A stretch of 23,945 bases of DNA. Origin: JBIQLO01 sp044464175. GTDB lineage: Bacteria > Planctomycetota > Phycisphaerae > Tepidisphaerales > Tepidisphaeraceae. Shown here piece by piece: positions 7,842 through 16,973 of the stretch. A program made the position numbers and the translations under genes. The stretch covers positions 1 through 23,945 of the forward strand of contig JBIQLO010000038.1 in NCBI GenBank assembly GCA_044464175.1, written 5' to 3'. The notes beneath the pieces are model-generated. The model saw nothing but the letters and a program-made list of their open reading frames with translations. It had not been told where the DNA came from and made no database searches. How positions within the stretch are numbered: the stretch's first letter is position 1; every line of letters begins with the position of its first letter.

Positions 7842-9251
7842 CTAGGGATGATGGGGCAGGTAGTCGAGCGTCCGGGTGAAGGGGTGGGGGATTTCCTCGG
7901 CGGCGATGTCGAGCATCTGCCGCCACATCTTCCAGAAGTGGGGCGTGTCGCGGTCCACGGGGTAACAACTGATCGCCTCGAAGAGGCGGCGGGGGTCCTG
8001 GGTGGCGACGGCGTCCCCCAAAAGCGTCTGGTGCATGGCGAAGGAGGCGACCCAGCCGTAGAGCGCCGCCGGCACGGCGTAGCGCCCGGCCGGCCGGGCG
8101 CCGTCGGGGCCGACGGACTGGGTGTATTCCAGCACGAGGCGGTCGGGCAGGTCGGCGACCGCGCCCCGATTGGGGGCGCTGGCGGCCAGGCGCAGGGTCC
8201 GCCCCGCGCGGGCGCGGATGAGCATGGCCATCAGGTCCTCATCATCCCGCAGCAGATACCGGTGGCGGGGATCGGGCTCATGCCAGTCGGCATCGCTCAG
8301 GTCGGCGGCCAGCAGGGCGTGGAAATGCGCCTCGGCCTGGGCGCGGGAGGCCTGCTCGGCCGCGACGGCGGCGCGCATCTGCTCCAGGGTCTGCCCGGCC
8401 AGGGCGGCGGCGCGCGGCTTGTAGAGGGCGCTGATGTCCATGGAGGCCATGCCGTCCAGTTCCGTGGAAAAAATCAGGTAGCCGTAGCGGCGGTACAGCC
8501 GGATCAGCGCCCGCAGCCCCTGCTCTATGTGATAACGGGCCTTGTCGGACCAGAGGGGGCCGAAGGCGGGGGGCTGCCATGGGCCCTGGCTCAGGCGGGC
8601 CTCGATCTGCTCGTACAGATCGGCCCCGCGCCACCGGGAGCCGGGGAGGATGAAGCTCATGTGGTTGACGCCGACGCAGTGAACCTGGGCGTCGCTCTGG
8701 CGTTCATCCCGCCCCAGCAGGCGGCTGATGTCCCAGAGGTGGTTCTGGTGGCCGGCGCAGACGCCCAGGCAGCGGATCTTCGTGTGGTTGTTGACCGCCG
8801 CGCTGAGCACGGCGACCGGGTTGGCGAAATCGACCAGCCAGGCCTGCGGGCACAATCGCTCCATGCGGCGGGCCAGGTCCATGAGGATGGGGCCCCCCTT
8901 GAGCGCCAGCATCGCGCCGCTGGGGGAGAGCTGGTCCGAGCCGATGAAGCCCAGGTCGTGGCAGGCGCTGCGGAGGCGCTCGAAATTGAGGGGCGTGCCG
9001 GCCATCAGCACGACGTTGACGACATCGGCCCCGTCCAGCGCGGCATCCAGCGGGGCATCGTGCGTGATGCGGCAGCCGGAGGCCGGGAACTCGGGCGTCT
9101 TGCGGATCATCTGCGCCATGGCGGCGGCCCGGGCGGCGTTGAGGTCGTAGAGGACGATCTCGCCGCCGTGCAGGATGTCGCCGTCGGCCAGAATGGAACG
9201 GGCCACGGGCAGATAGCGATGCGCGCCGCCGCCAATGAAGACCACTTTCAT
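7842..9251 (-). CDS. GH4-family NAD-dependent glycoside hydrolase
   Basis: GH4 enzymes cleave alpha- or beta-glycosides by an NAD+- and Mn2+-dependent oxidation-elimination mechanism in the cytoplasm. The 469-residue length is typical. The N-terminal dinucleotide-binding fold is visible as VVFIGGGAHRYLP with IVLYDLN after the second strand. Family landmarks include VVNVVLMAGT (77-86), NP at 144-145, C165 in GVCAGHQNH and H197 in GVNHMSF; the last two match the Cys and His metal ligands of the family. Substrate (glucoside, galactoside, glucuronide or galacturonide) cannot be told from sequence. AAGGA (9258-9262) lies six bases before the ATG. It is the last gene of the leftward operon, nine bases after its neighbour, and would process sugars once inside the cell. 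Confidence 0.9.
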   Translation of the reverse strand: MKVVFIGGGAHRYLPVARSILADGDILHGGEIVLYDLNAARAAAMAQMIRKTPEFPASGCRITHDAPLDAALDGADVVNVVLMAGTPLNFERLRSACHDLGFIGSDQLSPSGAMLALKGGPILMDLARRMERLCPQAWLVDFANPVAVLSAAVNNHTKIRCLGVCAGHQNHLWDISRLLGRDERQSDAQVHCVGVNHMSFILPGSRWRGADLYEQIEARLSQGPWQPPAFGPLWSDKARYHIEQGLRALIRLYRRYGYLIFSTELDGMASMDISALYKPRAAALAGQTLEQMRAAVAAEQASRAQAEAHFHALLAADLSDADWHEPDPRHRYLLRDDEDLMAMLIRARAGRTLRLAASAPNRGAVADLPDRLVLEYTQSVGPDGARPAGRYAVPAALYGWVASFAMHQTLLGDAVATQDPRRLFEAISCYPVDRDTPHFWKMWRQMLDIAAEEIPHPFTRTLDYLPHHP

Positions 9252-9260
9252 GAAAAATCC

Positions 9261-10994
9261 TTAGTCGTCGTTCAGGTCCACCAGCGGCCGCTCGGCCAGG
9301 GGATCGATGCGCACGCGCCAGTGCGCGCTGGGCCAGGCCCAGCTTAATTCCAGAGCGGTTTCATTGTCCATGCGCGGCAGGGGGAGGAACTGTTTTGCGG
9401 GGGTAAAGACCGGGGGCTCGGCGACCGGTCCATTGAGGGAGAGGCCCCAGAGGCTCACCAGCATGCGCTGCTTGCCGTTGAGGAAGGTGGGGGCGTCGAA
9501 GGTGAAGGACCAGTCCTGGCGATTCCCCTGCCGGTCCAGGCGGGGGGTCTGGCCGGGGGTCAGTTGCACCTGCTGGAGGCTGATGGTGCGCCCCGGGCGC
9601 TCGATCAGCGCCTGACGCCAGGGACCGGCCGGCTCCAGCGTCCGGAGGGCAACGGGGCTGTCGAGCAGGCGGAAACGGTCGGTGACCGAAAGCCAGGACT
9701 GGGCCAGCGCGGGCATGAGACGCAGCACCAGCGCATCGCCGCCGCGCTGCAGGGCGAAGGTGCGCCCCAGAATGGGGGGCAGCACGGCGTTGGGGCCGGG
9801 ATTGCCGCGTTTGTCGGCCTCGTACTCGTGCAGCTCGCCGGGGTGGCAGCGGCGGGTGGGGCCTTCGAGGGTCTCCCATTGCAAAAAGCCCCAGTCGCCC
9901 TCGCGGTGCCAGAAAACGGCGGGGAAACTCTGCCAGGCCAGGCCCCAGGTCTGGAATTCCGCCTCGGGCATGATCGGAAAGTGGGAGAGGGTGCCCAGGC
10001 GCACCTCCGGCTCCAGGCGGGCGATAGCCTGGGCGCTGCGCATGCAGGGCACGCGCACGTCCGGGCGCTGGGGGGCGGGCGGGGCGACCTTCTCATGCCA
10101 GCGGCGCCGGGCCAGGATCCCGCCCAGGAGCGGCATGTTGCTGATGCGGTTCCAATGGTCGGGCGTCAGGGGGGCAACGCTCTGGCGGTAGCTGCCGGCG
10201 ACCCAGTCGCGGTATTTCTCGGCCACCGAGGGGCTTTGCAGCAACGCGCTGCAGCGGATGGTGGGGACGCGGATGCCGCCGACGAAGGCATCGTCCACCG
10301 CCAGGAGCTGGTTGATGGTGGCCAGCAGCGACTGGCGCAGCTCCGGCGGCAGGTGTTGCTCGAAGACCAGCAGGGCGGAGAGTTCCGTGAGGCTCACCCG
10401 CCCGTAGACGTTGCTCAGGTGTTCGCCGAAGCCGAAGCCCTCAGCGCGCCAGTAGGCGAAGGCGTCGAGCATTTCCCCGGCCAGCACGTCGCGCCCGTGC
10501 TGGGTCTCCAGGATCTCGGTCAGCAGCCAGGCGCAGGCCAGATCGCCGGCGATGCCGTTCATGCAGTGGAACAGGCGCCGGCCGATGTGCTTGGAGAGAA
10601 AGCGGCGGTGCAGCCCGGTGAAGAGGCCGCGCATGTGCTGCTGCGAGGCCTGAGAGAGCCGGTCGCGGTATTCGTGCCAGAGGGCGATCAGGCCCAGGGC
10701 GGTGAAGAAATCGGAATTGCTGTCGGTGCTCTGGTTGGGCGGATCTTCCCAGTACCACTTCATGCCCCCGGCGTCGGGCGCGGGGGATGGAAGCTGCATG
10801 CGGGCGACCATTTCGATCACCCGGTCGGCCGGGAGCCGATCCAGCACGCCCAGTTCGCCGCCCAGCAGGAGGCGTCCGACGGCGTCGGGGCCGGGGTGGA
10901 CGCGGTCGCCCAGATGGATCAGCGGCTGGGTATGGGCCGGGCGGTGGGACCACCAGAGGCCCACTTCGGGATCAAAGTTCTTGAGCCAGTCCAT
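9261..10994 (-). CDS. Uncharacterised protein, possibly alpha/alpha-toroid plus beta-sandwich
   Basis: The family is not recognised. The 577-residue product has no signal peptide or membrane segment. Residues about 60-270 are helix-rich and contain repeated pairs such as NSDFFTALGLIALWHEY, CMNGIAGDLACAWLLTEI and VSLTELSALLVFEQHL, which would fit an (alpha/alpha) toroid of the sort found in polysaccharide lyases and some glycosidases. The C-terminal half (about 330-577) is beta-rich (WGFLQWETLEGPTRRCHPGE, then alternating short strands ending in HWRVRIDPLAERPL), as in the sandwich domains that follow such toroids. No catalytic residues can be assigned. The ATG overlaps the pseudopilin stop as TGATG, so it is coupled to it. 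Operon position between a pseudopilin and GH4 supports a carbohydrate-related role; this is inference. Confidence 0.85.
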   Translation of the reverse strand: MDWLKNFDPEVGLWWSHRPAHTQPLIHLGDRVHPGPDAVGRLLLGGELGVLDRLPADRVIEMVARMQLPSPAPDAGGMKWYWEDPPNQSTDSNSDFFTALGLIALWHEYRDRLSQASQQHMRGLFTGLHRRFLSKHIGRRLFHCMNGIAGDLACAWLLTEILETQHGRDVLAGEMLDAFAYWRAEGFGFGEHLSNVYGRVSLTELSALLVFEQHLPPELRQSLLATINQLLAVDDAFVGGIRVPTIRCSALLQSPSVAEKYRDWVAGSYRQSVAPLTPDHWNRISNMPLLGGILARRRWHEKVAPPAPQRPDVRVPCMRSAQAIARLEPEVRLGTLSHFPIMPEAEFQTWGLAWQSFPAVFWHREGDWGFLQWETLEGPTRRCHPGELHEYEADKRGNPGPNAVLPPILGRTFALQRGGDALVLRLMPALAQSWLSVTDRFRLLDSPVALRTLEPAGPWRQALIERPGRTISLQQVQLTPGQTPRLDRQGNRQDWSFTFDAPTFLNGKQRMLVSLWGLSLNGPVAEPPVFTPAKQFLPLPRMDNETALELSWAWPSAHWRVRIDPLAERPLVDLNDD

Positions 10995-11686
10995 CAGTAC
11001 GCCCTTCCATCATAGAACCAGAAGAAGTCCGCCTTGTTCGGGTTGGTCTGCGCCTGGGGCAGGTGCTTGTAGAACGAGCCGACGTGGCCGTCGAGATAGA
11101 GCACGTTGCGGTTGCCGTTGTGGCGGGCGGCCAGTGGGTCGGCCCATTCGGTGGCGGAGTTGTACTGCAGGCGGAAGCGCGTGGAGCCGGGCTTGGTGGC
11201 GATGTCGGCCATGAGGCAGAATTCCGAGGGGTGGCGGTACTGGGTGAGCTTGGGATAAATCCATGTGGGGCCTACTTTGTATGCTGTCGCCTGGTTCATG
11301 CCGTAGCTGGTCATATGAGCGCTGTCGGGCGGGACCGGATCGCTGGGGCAGAAGGCCTGGGGGATGTTGTGGGTGAAGATGTCCCCCATGGGGTGGTTCA
11401 GGTAGAACCAGATGCCGCGATCGGAGGGCTTGTAGTACCAGAACCGGAAGGTGCCGGTCGGGTCGGGATCGTAGGCGCAGGGCACGATGTATCCCTTGTT
11501 CTCCTGGGCGTACATCATCTGGGCCATGCCGATCTGGCGCAGGTTGTTGCTGCACTGGATGCTCTTGGCCGCCTCGCGGGCCTTGTTCAGGGCGGGCAGC
11601 AGCATTGCGATCAGGGTGCTGATGATGCCGATGACGACCAGCAGCTCCACCAGGGTGAAAGCTGTGGGACGATGGGAACGACTCAT
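10994..11686 (-). CDS. Prepilin-type N-terminal / H-X9-DG pseudopilin
   Basis: This 230-residue protein is of the type abundant in Planctomycetota and Lentisphaerota genomes, where such pseudopilins are often encoded beside secreted glycan-degrading enzymes. The N-terminus is a class III signal: a short basic leader MSRSHRPTA, then FTLVELLVVIGIISTLIAML, with Glu at position 5 after the presumed cleavage site. The residue before the cleavage site is Ala9, not the usual Gly. After the hydrophobic helix come LNKAREAAKSIQCSNNLRQI and a C-terminal H189-X9-D199-G200 motif (LYLDGHVGSF), diagnostic for the family. A perfect AGGAGGT (11692-11698) stands five bases before the ATG and lies inside the end of the upstream gene, with which it overlaps as ATGA. 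It is probably inner-membrane or pseudopilus-associated. Confidence 0.95.
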   Translation of the reverse strand: MSRSHRPTAFTLVELLVVIGIISTLIAMLLPALNKAREAAKSIQCSNNLRQIGMAQMMYAQENKGYIVPCAYDPDPTGTFRFWYYKPSDRGIWFYLNHPMGDIFTHNIPQAFCPSDPVPPDSAHMTSYGMNQATAYKVGPTWIYPKLTQYRHPSEFCLMADIATKPGSTRFRLQYNSATEWADPLAARHNGNRNVLYLDGHVGSFYKHLPQAQTNPNKADFFWFYDGRAY

Positions 11687-14600
11687 GGCGTACCTCCTGT
11701 GAAGGTGAAGACTTGTTCGGTGATCTGATTGGCGGCGACGTCGCGGGCGGTGATGCGCCAGCGGCCGGGCGGGGCGTTGAGGCCCGTTCCGGTCGGCAGG
11801 TCGAGGCCCTCGGGGCCGACCCAGTAGCGGTCGCTCCAGAGGGGGCCGGCGGGGGACTCGACCGAGACTTCCACGACCGTGCCGGCGGTTTGTCCTTGCG
11901 GCAGGGCGATGTGGAGGGATTGGGGCGTCGCCTGGACGGTCAAGGGGGCGGGGTTTTGGGCGAGCAGTTGGAAGAGGCGCCCATCGTAAGCGCCCAGTGA
12001 GACGGCCAGCGTGCCATCCGCGCTCAGCGGGAACACCTCATGCGTGGCGGCATCGACGGCGAAGCGGGCGGCGGCCGGGCCGGTGAGGCGGGCGTGGGCC
12101 TGGGCGGGCTTGCCGGCGTGGTTGTAGAGGATGAGAAAGCGGGCGGGCTGGGCCTCTTTGTCCGGAACGCTCAGCAGGCGGCCCATGATGGTGGGCTCGG
12201 GCGTCACCACGGGCGGGGGATTGCTCTGGGCGAGCGCCTTCATCGCCGCCTCATCCAGCGGGCGGGCGGCGGGGAGGCGGTCTTGCGTGTCGTACTTTTT
12301 CGACGCCCAGCGCAGGACCTTGCCCCCGCCGGCGGCGTACCGGCTCACCGCCTCCAGCGTGGGGGGGAGCCACTGATCAACGTAGGAGACGATGACGGCA
12401 TCGTAGGTCTTGAGCTGGTCCAGGCGGTCATCCGGAAGGATGTCGGCGCTCAGGTCGTGGCGGACCAGTTGAACCATCAGGGCCTCGAGCGTCTGCTGAT
12501 AGGTTTCGCTGTAGCCGGGATAGGGCTGCACCAGCGTCTTGCGATCGCCGCCGGCCTCCCAGGGCATTTTCTTGCCGGCCACATCGGCCACGGCCAGGAC
12601 CTCGCGCGGATAGAGCACCGCGATGCGGGGGCGATCCGCCTGCCAGCGCTGGACGGCAGGACCCATGGATTTGGCCAGGCGGTCCAGCGGGGCGATGGTG
12701 TCGATCACCTCCTGGCGATAGACGCCGGTGCGTTCGCCGTCGCCGAAGGCATACCAGCGCCAGCCGTTGATGCCGTTCATCATCATCGCCCAGACCTGCA
12801 TGCGGATGGAGTCGGGACGATTGCGGTATTCCGAGGGCCAGACAAAGGTGGGGCGGCCGTTGTGGCGGGAGAGGGCGCCCAGCATCGCGAAGGTGAACAG
12901 GTCCTCGCCCAGCCCGGTGACGCTGGTGGGATAGACATCAATCTCGTTGCGCGAGGCGTATTTGAAATCCGCCGGGACGTAAGAGCCGAGCAGGCCGGAG
13001 TGGTGGGGCGAGATGACATAGCTGGTCATCAGGTCCGGACGGAGCGACTGGACCGCCTGGCGCATCTGCTCCATCCACTGGTTGTAGCTCCAGTCGAAGA
13101 AGCGGGCCAATTCCAACTGCTCCTGCCGCGTCTGGGGGACCTGGCGCAACGGGCGGTGATATTGCTGTTCAAAGGCCGCCTCCAATGCGCCCGGCGGGCG
13201 CTTGTCCCAGTCTTTCCAGTAGTAGGCGGTCCCCTCATCGTCCACATAGATCGATTTCACGGCCGGGTACTGGGCGTAGGGCTGGCCCAGGCGGCTAAAC
13301 AGTTCGGCCACCTTCTGGCGCGAGGCTTCCTCCAGGGGCGGGTAATAGGAGGCTTGGCCGGAGCGGATGATCGCCCGCAGGCCCAGTTTCAGGCAGTAGT
13401 CGGCCGCGCCGTAGGCATGGCTGTTGAAGCTGCCCACGGGCGCGGCGGTTGCGCCGTAGTCGGCAATGCGCTGGAGGGAGGCCATCATCAGGAAGCTGTC
13501 TTCCGCGCTGTAGAAGGGAGGGCCGCCGCCCCAGATGATCGGGGCGGTAACGTTGGGGGCGTGGACCAGTTCCAGCCGCTCGGCGTCGGTTCCCTGATCG
13601 GAAGTGAGGCCAAGCGCATAGGCGCCCAGGGCCCAGTTCGTGGTGGGAATCTGGATCGTGCCGGGGGCATCCAGCGTCTGCTGCCACATGACCCGCCCGC
13701 TTTGGTCGCGCACGGTGAGTTGGCCGGGATGGGCGACGGCCACGGTGATCGTCTCGCCGGGCAGGTAGACGTGGCGATGGTGGAAATTGAAGACCGGCTG
13801 GGCGGCTTCCCCGGAAGCGGGGTAGGGGATCGACTGCAGCGCCCGCCGGCCGGCCCAGGTAGCTTCGATCTGGGTTCCCGGCGGCAGGGGGGGCAGGTCC
13901 AGGCGTTTTTCGCCCTGCGCGCCGGCAACCAGGGCAAACGGCTCGCTTTGGTCCAGCAGGACTTCAAAATTCGCGCCGGTCGCGCGCACGTGCAGGGTTC
14001 CTTCCACGGGCTGGGCGGTGGGATTGGCGGCCGATATTGCCACGGATTTTTCGGCGGACTTCACCGCCAGCACGGGGTGGCCCTGCTTCGTCGCCCAGTC
14101 GGCGATCTGCTCGAACAGCTGCCGGGCGCCGGACCAGAAATAGAGCTTGCGCTCATCGGAGAGCATCACCGCCAGCACGCGCCCCTTGCCCAGGTCCTGC
14201 GCCACCAGCAGGGGGTCATTTCCCACGCGGGCCAGCACCCGCGCATCGGGACTGGCCTTCACCTTGTGGTAGTCCGGGGCGATCGCATCCCAATCCAGAC
14301 CGGCGGTGATCGGGTTGAGCGCGTCGGTTGGCTGGGCGGTCTTGCCATGACGCATCCAGGCCCATTCCGAATCGTGCCAGAAGTTGGCGCACGTCACGAT
14401 CGGGCCGATGCGGCGCAGGGAGACCGGCGCGCCGTAGGGATCGGGGCGGGCCATGGCCCGGCGGCGGAGCGAGTCGGCATCGGCGGACCAGTCGGTTTCG
14501 CGGAAGGGGGTCTGGCGCACCCAGTCGGGCGTGGTGAGAATCTGAACGGGCAGGAGGGACTCAATGCCGCGCCAGTTGCCGAAATCCGCGCCTCGCCCGC

Positions 14601-15933
14601 CGAAGGCCTGATACCCGCCCCAGAAGACAATCGTCCGGCCGGAATCGGCGTAATCCTTCAGGTCCGACAGATACGGTTCCAGCGCCCCAGCGGGGAAATC
14701 GTTCACCACCAGCAGGTCGTAATCGTAAAGATGGGCCAGATATTGGAGGTAGTTGGTTTCATAGGCGACATCGACCTGATAGGCCGGGTTGTCGCGCAGG
14801 AACCAGGCGAAGCTCTCCCGCGCGTGATAGGCCCATCGCTGGGCGTAGATGATCTGGCCGAAGTAATAGTTGTAGTTGTACCCCGTTCCCGGCATGGGCT
14901 TGACGTAAGCCTGGATTTCCGGGAAGGCCTTGGCGTCGGCCCAGGCGGCGTTGCCATAGTCCCACTGCGAGAGGACGAGGATGCGCTTGTGTTTGGGGGA
15001 TTGCGCCGCCCGCGGCTGGGTCGCCGTCCCAATCGCCAGCGTTTGCCTCTGTTCGATGCGCGGCGCCGGCGGGTGTTTTTCCGGAACGGGGATCGCCCCG
15101 CTCAGGCCCGCTCCCAACGCCTTGGCAAAGCGATCGGCCGCCTTCCCGGAAAAGGGGGTGAACTCAATTGTGGATTCCCAGACCGCGCTTCCCTCCAGGC
15201 GAGTGGGTGCGTAGATCCATTCCATCGTACAACTGTCGGCCATGGGCCAGAACATCTTGCTTTCCATCTGGTCGTACGCCGCCCGGGCCGCCAGCCCGCC
15301 GCCGGCATCGCTGAGGATCATCCAGCCGTTGACGAAGTCGGTGATAGGCTTTTGGGGCTCATAGACCACGCCGCGCGCGGTCAGGACCGCCATGTTGGCC
15401 TTCCGGGCATCGCTGCCGATGGCGATCCAGTTGTGGACGCGCAGGCGCAGCTCGCGGGGGGAAAAGCCGGTGTTGCGCACCTTCAGCGTGACGGTCAGGG
15501 CGTGGGCCCCCTCTTTCAGGGAGACCTCGCGCACGATCTGGAGCCCGCGCGTGGAGGCGCTGTCCCCCTGGCTGGTGAGGCGCACCAGCCCCGTGTCCGG
15601 CCCCTGCTCGACCAGCTCAAAGGTGCAGGGCTGGCCCACCAGCGTGCCGGGATAGGATTCCCCGCCGGGAATGAGGCTGAGCAGCCCGCCCTGTTTGAGT
15701 TTGTTGTCCCAGTGGACCAGCTCCTGGTTGCGCTGCTTGTCGATGAGGGAGATGATCCGCCCGCCGGCCTGCGGCGACACAACCGCGCGCAGGAATTGAT
15801 TTTCCAGCATCAGATTGTCGATGCCGTAGGTGTCGCCGGCCTGCACCGTGCGCACCTGCACCGCCGCCGCCGCGCCGGCCACGCTCCAGGCCAGCGCCAT
15901 TGCCCCGATTATGCCGATCCACCGCTTGAACAC
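11683..15933 (-). CDS. Large secreted multidomain GH42-like protein
   Basis: The product is ~1416 residues from the GTG start. An export signal (WIGIIGAMALAWSVAGAAAA) spans about residues 5-24. Residues 30-270 look like a mutarotase-like beta-sandwich (DNLMLENQFLRAVVSPQAGG). About 314-610 resembles a class I glutamine-amidotransferase-like domain (RILVLSQWDYG, YDLLVVNDFPAGAL, GRTIVFWGG). About 620-780 is beta-rich, including YLPGETITVAV, and is followed by a TIM-barrel-like region (about 795-1070). In the barrel, YVDDEG puts E900 where GH42 has its acid/base in DNE, and FVWPSEY puts E1035 near the GH42 nucleophile. A Trimer/amidotransferase-like segment (1100-1210) and a beta-rich tail follow. 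I set the start at GTG 15933 because GAGGTG lies just upstream and the signal peptide becomes compact; ATG 15981 is possible but lacks a ribosome site. It is probably a beta-galactosidase-like glycosidase; the substrate is unknown. Confidence 0.88.
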   Translation of the reverse strand: MFKRWIGIIGAMALAWSVAGAAAAVQVRTVQAGDTYGIDNLMLENQFLRAVVSPQAGGRIISLIDKQRNQELVHWDNKLKQGGLLSLIPGGESYPGTLVGQPCTFELVEQGPDTGLVRLTSQGDSASTRGLQIVREVSLKEGAHALTVTLKVRNTGFSPRELRLRVHNWIAIGSDARKANMAVLTARGVVYEPQKPITDFVNGWMILSDAGGGLAARAAYDQMESKMFWPMADSCTMEWIYAPTRLEGSAVWESTIEFTPFSGKAADRFAKALGAGLSGAIPVPEKHPPAPRIEQRQTLAIGTATQPRAAQSPKHKRILVLSQWDYGNAAWADAKAFPEIQAYVKPMPGTGYNYNYYFGQIIYAQRWAYHARESFAWFLRDNPAYQVDVAYETNYLQYLAHLYDYDLLVVNDFPAGALEPYLSDLKDYADSGRTIVFWGGYQAFGGRGADFGNWRGIESLLPVQILTTPDWVRQTPFRETDWSADADSLRRRAMARPDPYGAPVSLRRIGPIVTCANFWHDSEWAWMRHGKTAQPTDALNPITAGLDWDAIAPDYHKVKASPDARVLARVGNDPLLVAQDLGKGRVLAVMLSDERKLYFWSGARQLFEQIADWATKQGHPVLAVKSAEKSVAISAANPTAQPVEGTLHVRATGANFEVLLDQSEPFALVAGAQGEKRLDLPPLPPGTQIEATWAGRRALQSIPYPASGEAAQPVFNFHHRHVYLPGETITVAVAHPGQLTVRDQSGRVMWQQTLDAPGTIQIPTTNWALGAYALGLTSDQGTDAERLELVHAPNVTAPIIWGGGPPFYSAEDSFLMMASLQRIADYGATAAPVGSFNSHAYGAADYCLKLGLRAIIRSGQASYYPPLEEASRQKVAELFSRLGQPYAQYPAVKSIYVDDEGTAYYWKDWDKRPPGALEAAFEQQYHRPLRQVPQTRQEQLELARFFDWSYNQWMEQMRQAVQSLRPDLMTSYVISPHHSGLLGSYVPADFKYASRNEIDVYPTSVTGLGEDLFTFAMLGALSRHNGRPTFVWPSEYRNRPDSIRMQVWAMMMNGINGWRWYAFGDGERTGVYRQEVIDTIAPLDRLAKSMGPAVQRWQADRPRIAVLYPREVLAVADVAGKKMPWEAGGDRKTLVQPYPGYSETYQQTLEALMVQLVRHDLSADILPDDRLDQLKTYDAVIVSYVDQWLPPTLEAVSRYAAGGGKVLRWASKKYDTQDRLPAARPLDEAAMKALAQSNPPPVVTPEPTIMGRLLSVPDKEAQPARFLILYNHAGKPAQAHARLTGPAAARFAVDAATHEVFPLSADGTLAVSLGAYDGRLFQLLAQNPAPLTVQATPQSLHIALPQGQTAGTVVEVSVESPAGPLWSDRYWVGPEGLDLPTGTGLNAPPGRWRITARDVAANQITEQVFTFTGGTP

Positions 15934-15937
15934 GCGA

Positions 15938-15943
15938 CACCTC
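15938..15943 (-). promoter_or_regulatory. Ribosome binding site favouring GTG start of the GH42-like gene
   Basis: GAGGTG on the - strand ends four bases (core GAGG six bases) before the GTG at 15933-15931. The upstream in-frame ATG at 15981 has no comparable site, so this motif decides the start. The GTG start also trims a charged 16-residue extension ahead of the signal peptide. Confidence 0.5.
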
Positions 15944-16026
15944 AACTTCCGATCCGGCCTTTGAAAAGCCTCGCTCGCCATCCGAGGCGCGACTTTCCGT
16001 GGAACCCCACGGACTGGCAGCCCGTG

Positions 16027-16968
16027 CTATGGGTTGTTCGAAGTTCCGGGTTTGGGAATCGTGATTTTTTTGGCCACCTCAAAGAGGTTTTCATCCGTCA
16101 TCAGCCGCTTGAGGGTTTCGGGGGCATGCCGGGTAAAGTCCGACCGCGCTTCGGCGTTGGGGACGTTCAAAAATGAACGGAGGGCAAAGCGCAGCGGCTG
16201 GGCTTCGGCCGGCTGGTCGATCCGCAGGGCGGAGGTGTATTCGCCGCAGGTGAACTGCACCCTGGCCGCCTCGGCCGCCGACCAGGACCAGCCGGCCGCG
16301 CCGTGCCCGTGGCTGTTGGCGGCGGGATCGAGCGTCTTGTCATAGAGGAATAGCGAACCGGCCGCCTTGAGGGGGGCGGGCTGGTTGTTGTGTTGCTGGT
16401 CCTTGTCCTCAATCAGAACCCAGCGGTCGCGGCTCTGGGGGGTGGGGCAGTAGCCGCCGGGGGCGGTGTTGAAGATAACTGTGTATTTTCCCCCTCCCTC
16501 CACCGACAGCCGGCCGTAAAGGGGCGATTCCTCCTCCAGCAGGATCAACCGTAATTCGACTTTGGGCGTTCCTTCCCAGCGGATCGCCACGCCCTTGCGG
16601 TCGAGCTGCCCCGTGAGCGGCTCCACCTCGAAATCCCGCCTGGCCAGCGTCAGCCCCTGCGGGGCGGTAACATTGAACGCCAGCCACGGGGCGGTGTAGA
16701 GGTGATCGATCTGCACCGCGGCGATGCTCGCATCGCCGCCCGGCTGCCCCGACTTGTCCTTGTAGCGCTCGTAGCGAATGGTATAGCGCGCTTTGTCATT
16801 GCTCAGGGTGATCTGGCGCGAGACCCAGTCGGTGCGGTCGGCGTTCTTGCGGGCGACCGGCTGCTCGCCTGAATCCTTGAGCGTCACCGCGGCCGGGGCC
16901 GGGGCGGTCAGGCCCCATAGCGCCAGGGCCGCCAGGGTGCTGAGGAAGATGCGCTGTGAACCACCCAT
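16027..16968 (-). CDS. Secreted protein of unknown function
   Basis: The family is not recognised. The 313-residue product begins with a clear signal peptide (MGGSQRIFLSTLAALALWGL, ending near APAPAAV). The mature part looks beta-rich with alternating hydrophobic strands (ITLSNDKARYTIRYERYKD, YTAPWLAFNVTAPQGLTLAR, VELRLILLEEESPLYGRLSV), perhaps a carbohydrate-binding or mutarotase-like sandwich. It ends in a short helical tail (APETLKRLMTDENLFEVAKK). No catalytic motif can be assigned. I chose ATG 16968 because AAGGAG (16974-16979) lies five bases upstream and the signal peptide starts there; the frame remains open further upstream into the regulator gene, which is not credible coding. It follows the regulator after 10 bases and precedes the GH42-like gene by 93 bases. 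Confidence 0.88.
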   Translation of the reverse strand: MGGSQRIFLSTLAALALWGLTAPAPAAVTLKDSGEQPVARKNADRTDWVSRQITLSNDKARYTIRYERYKDKSGQPGGDASIAAVQIDHLYTAPWLAFNVTAPQGLTLARRDFEVEPLTGQLDRKGVAIRWEGTPKVELRLILLEEESPLYGRLSVEGGGKYTVIFNTAPGGYCPTPQSRDRWVLIEDKDQQHNNQPAPLKAAGSLFLYDKTLDPAANSHGHGAAGWSWSAAEAARVQFTCGEYTSALRIDQPAEAQPLRFALRSFLNVPNAEARSDFTRHAPETLKRLMTDENLFEVAKKITIPKPGTSNNP

Positions 16969-16973
16969 TTTTT

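Noticed and set aside
12040..16176. 1378-residue + strand open frame
   Set aside because: It is antisense to the GH42-like gene, spans two genes, and its composition (Gly, Arg, Ala, His rich without motifs) is that of a GC-rich shadow frame.
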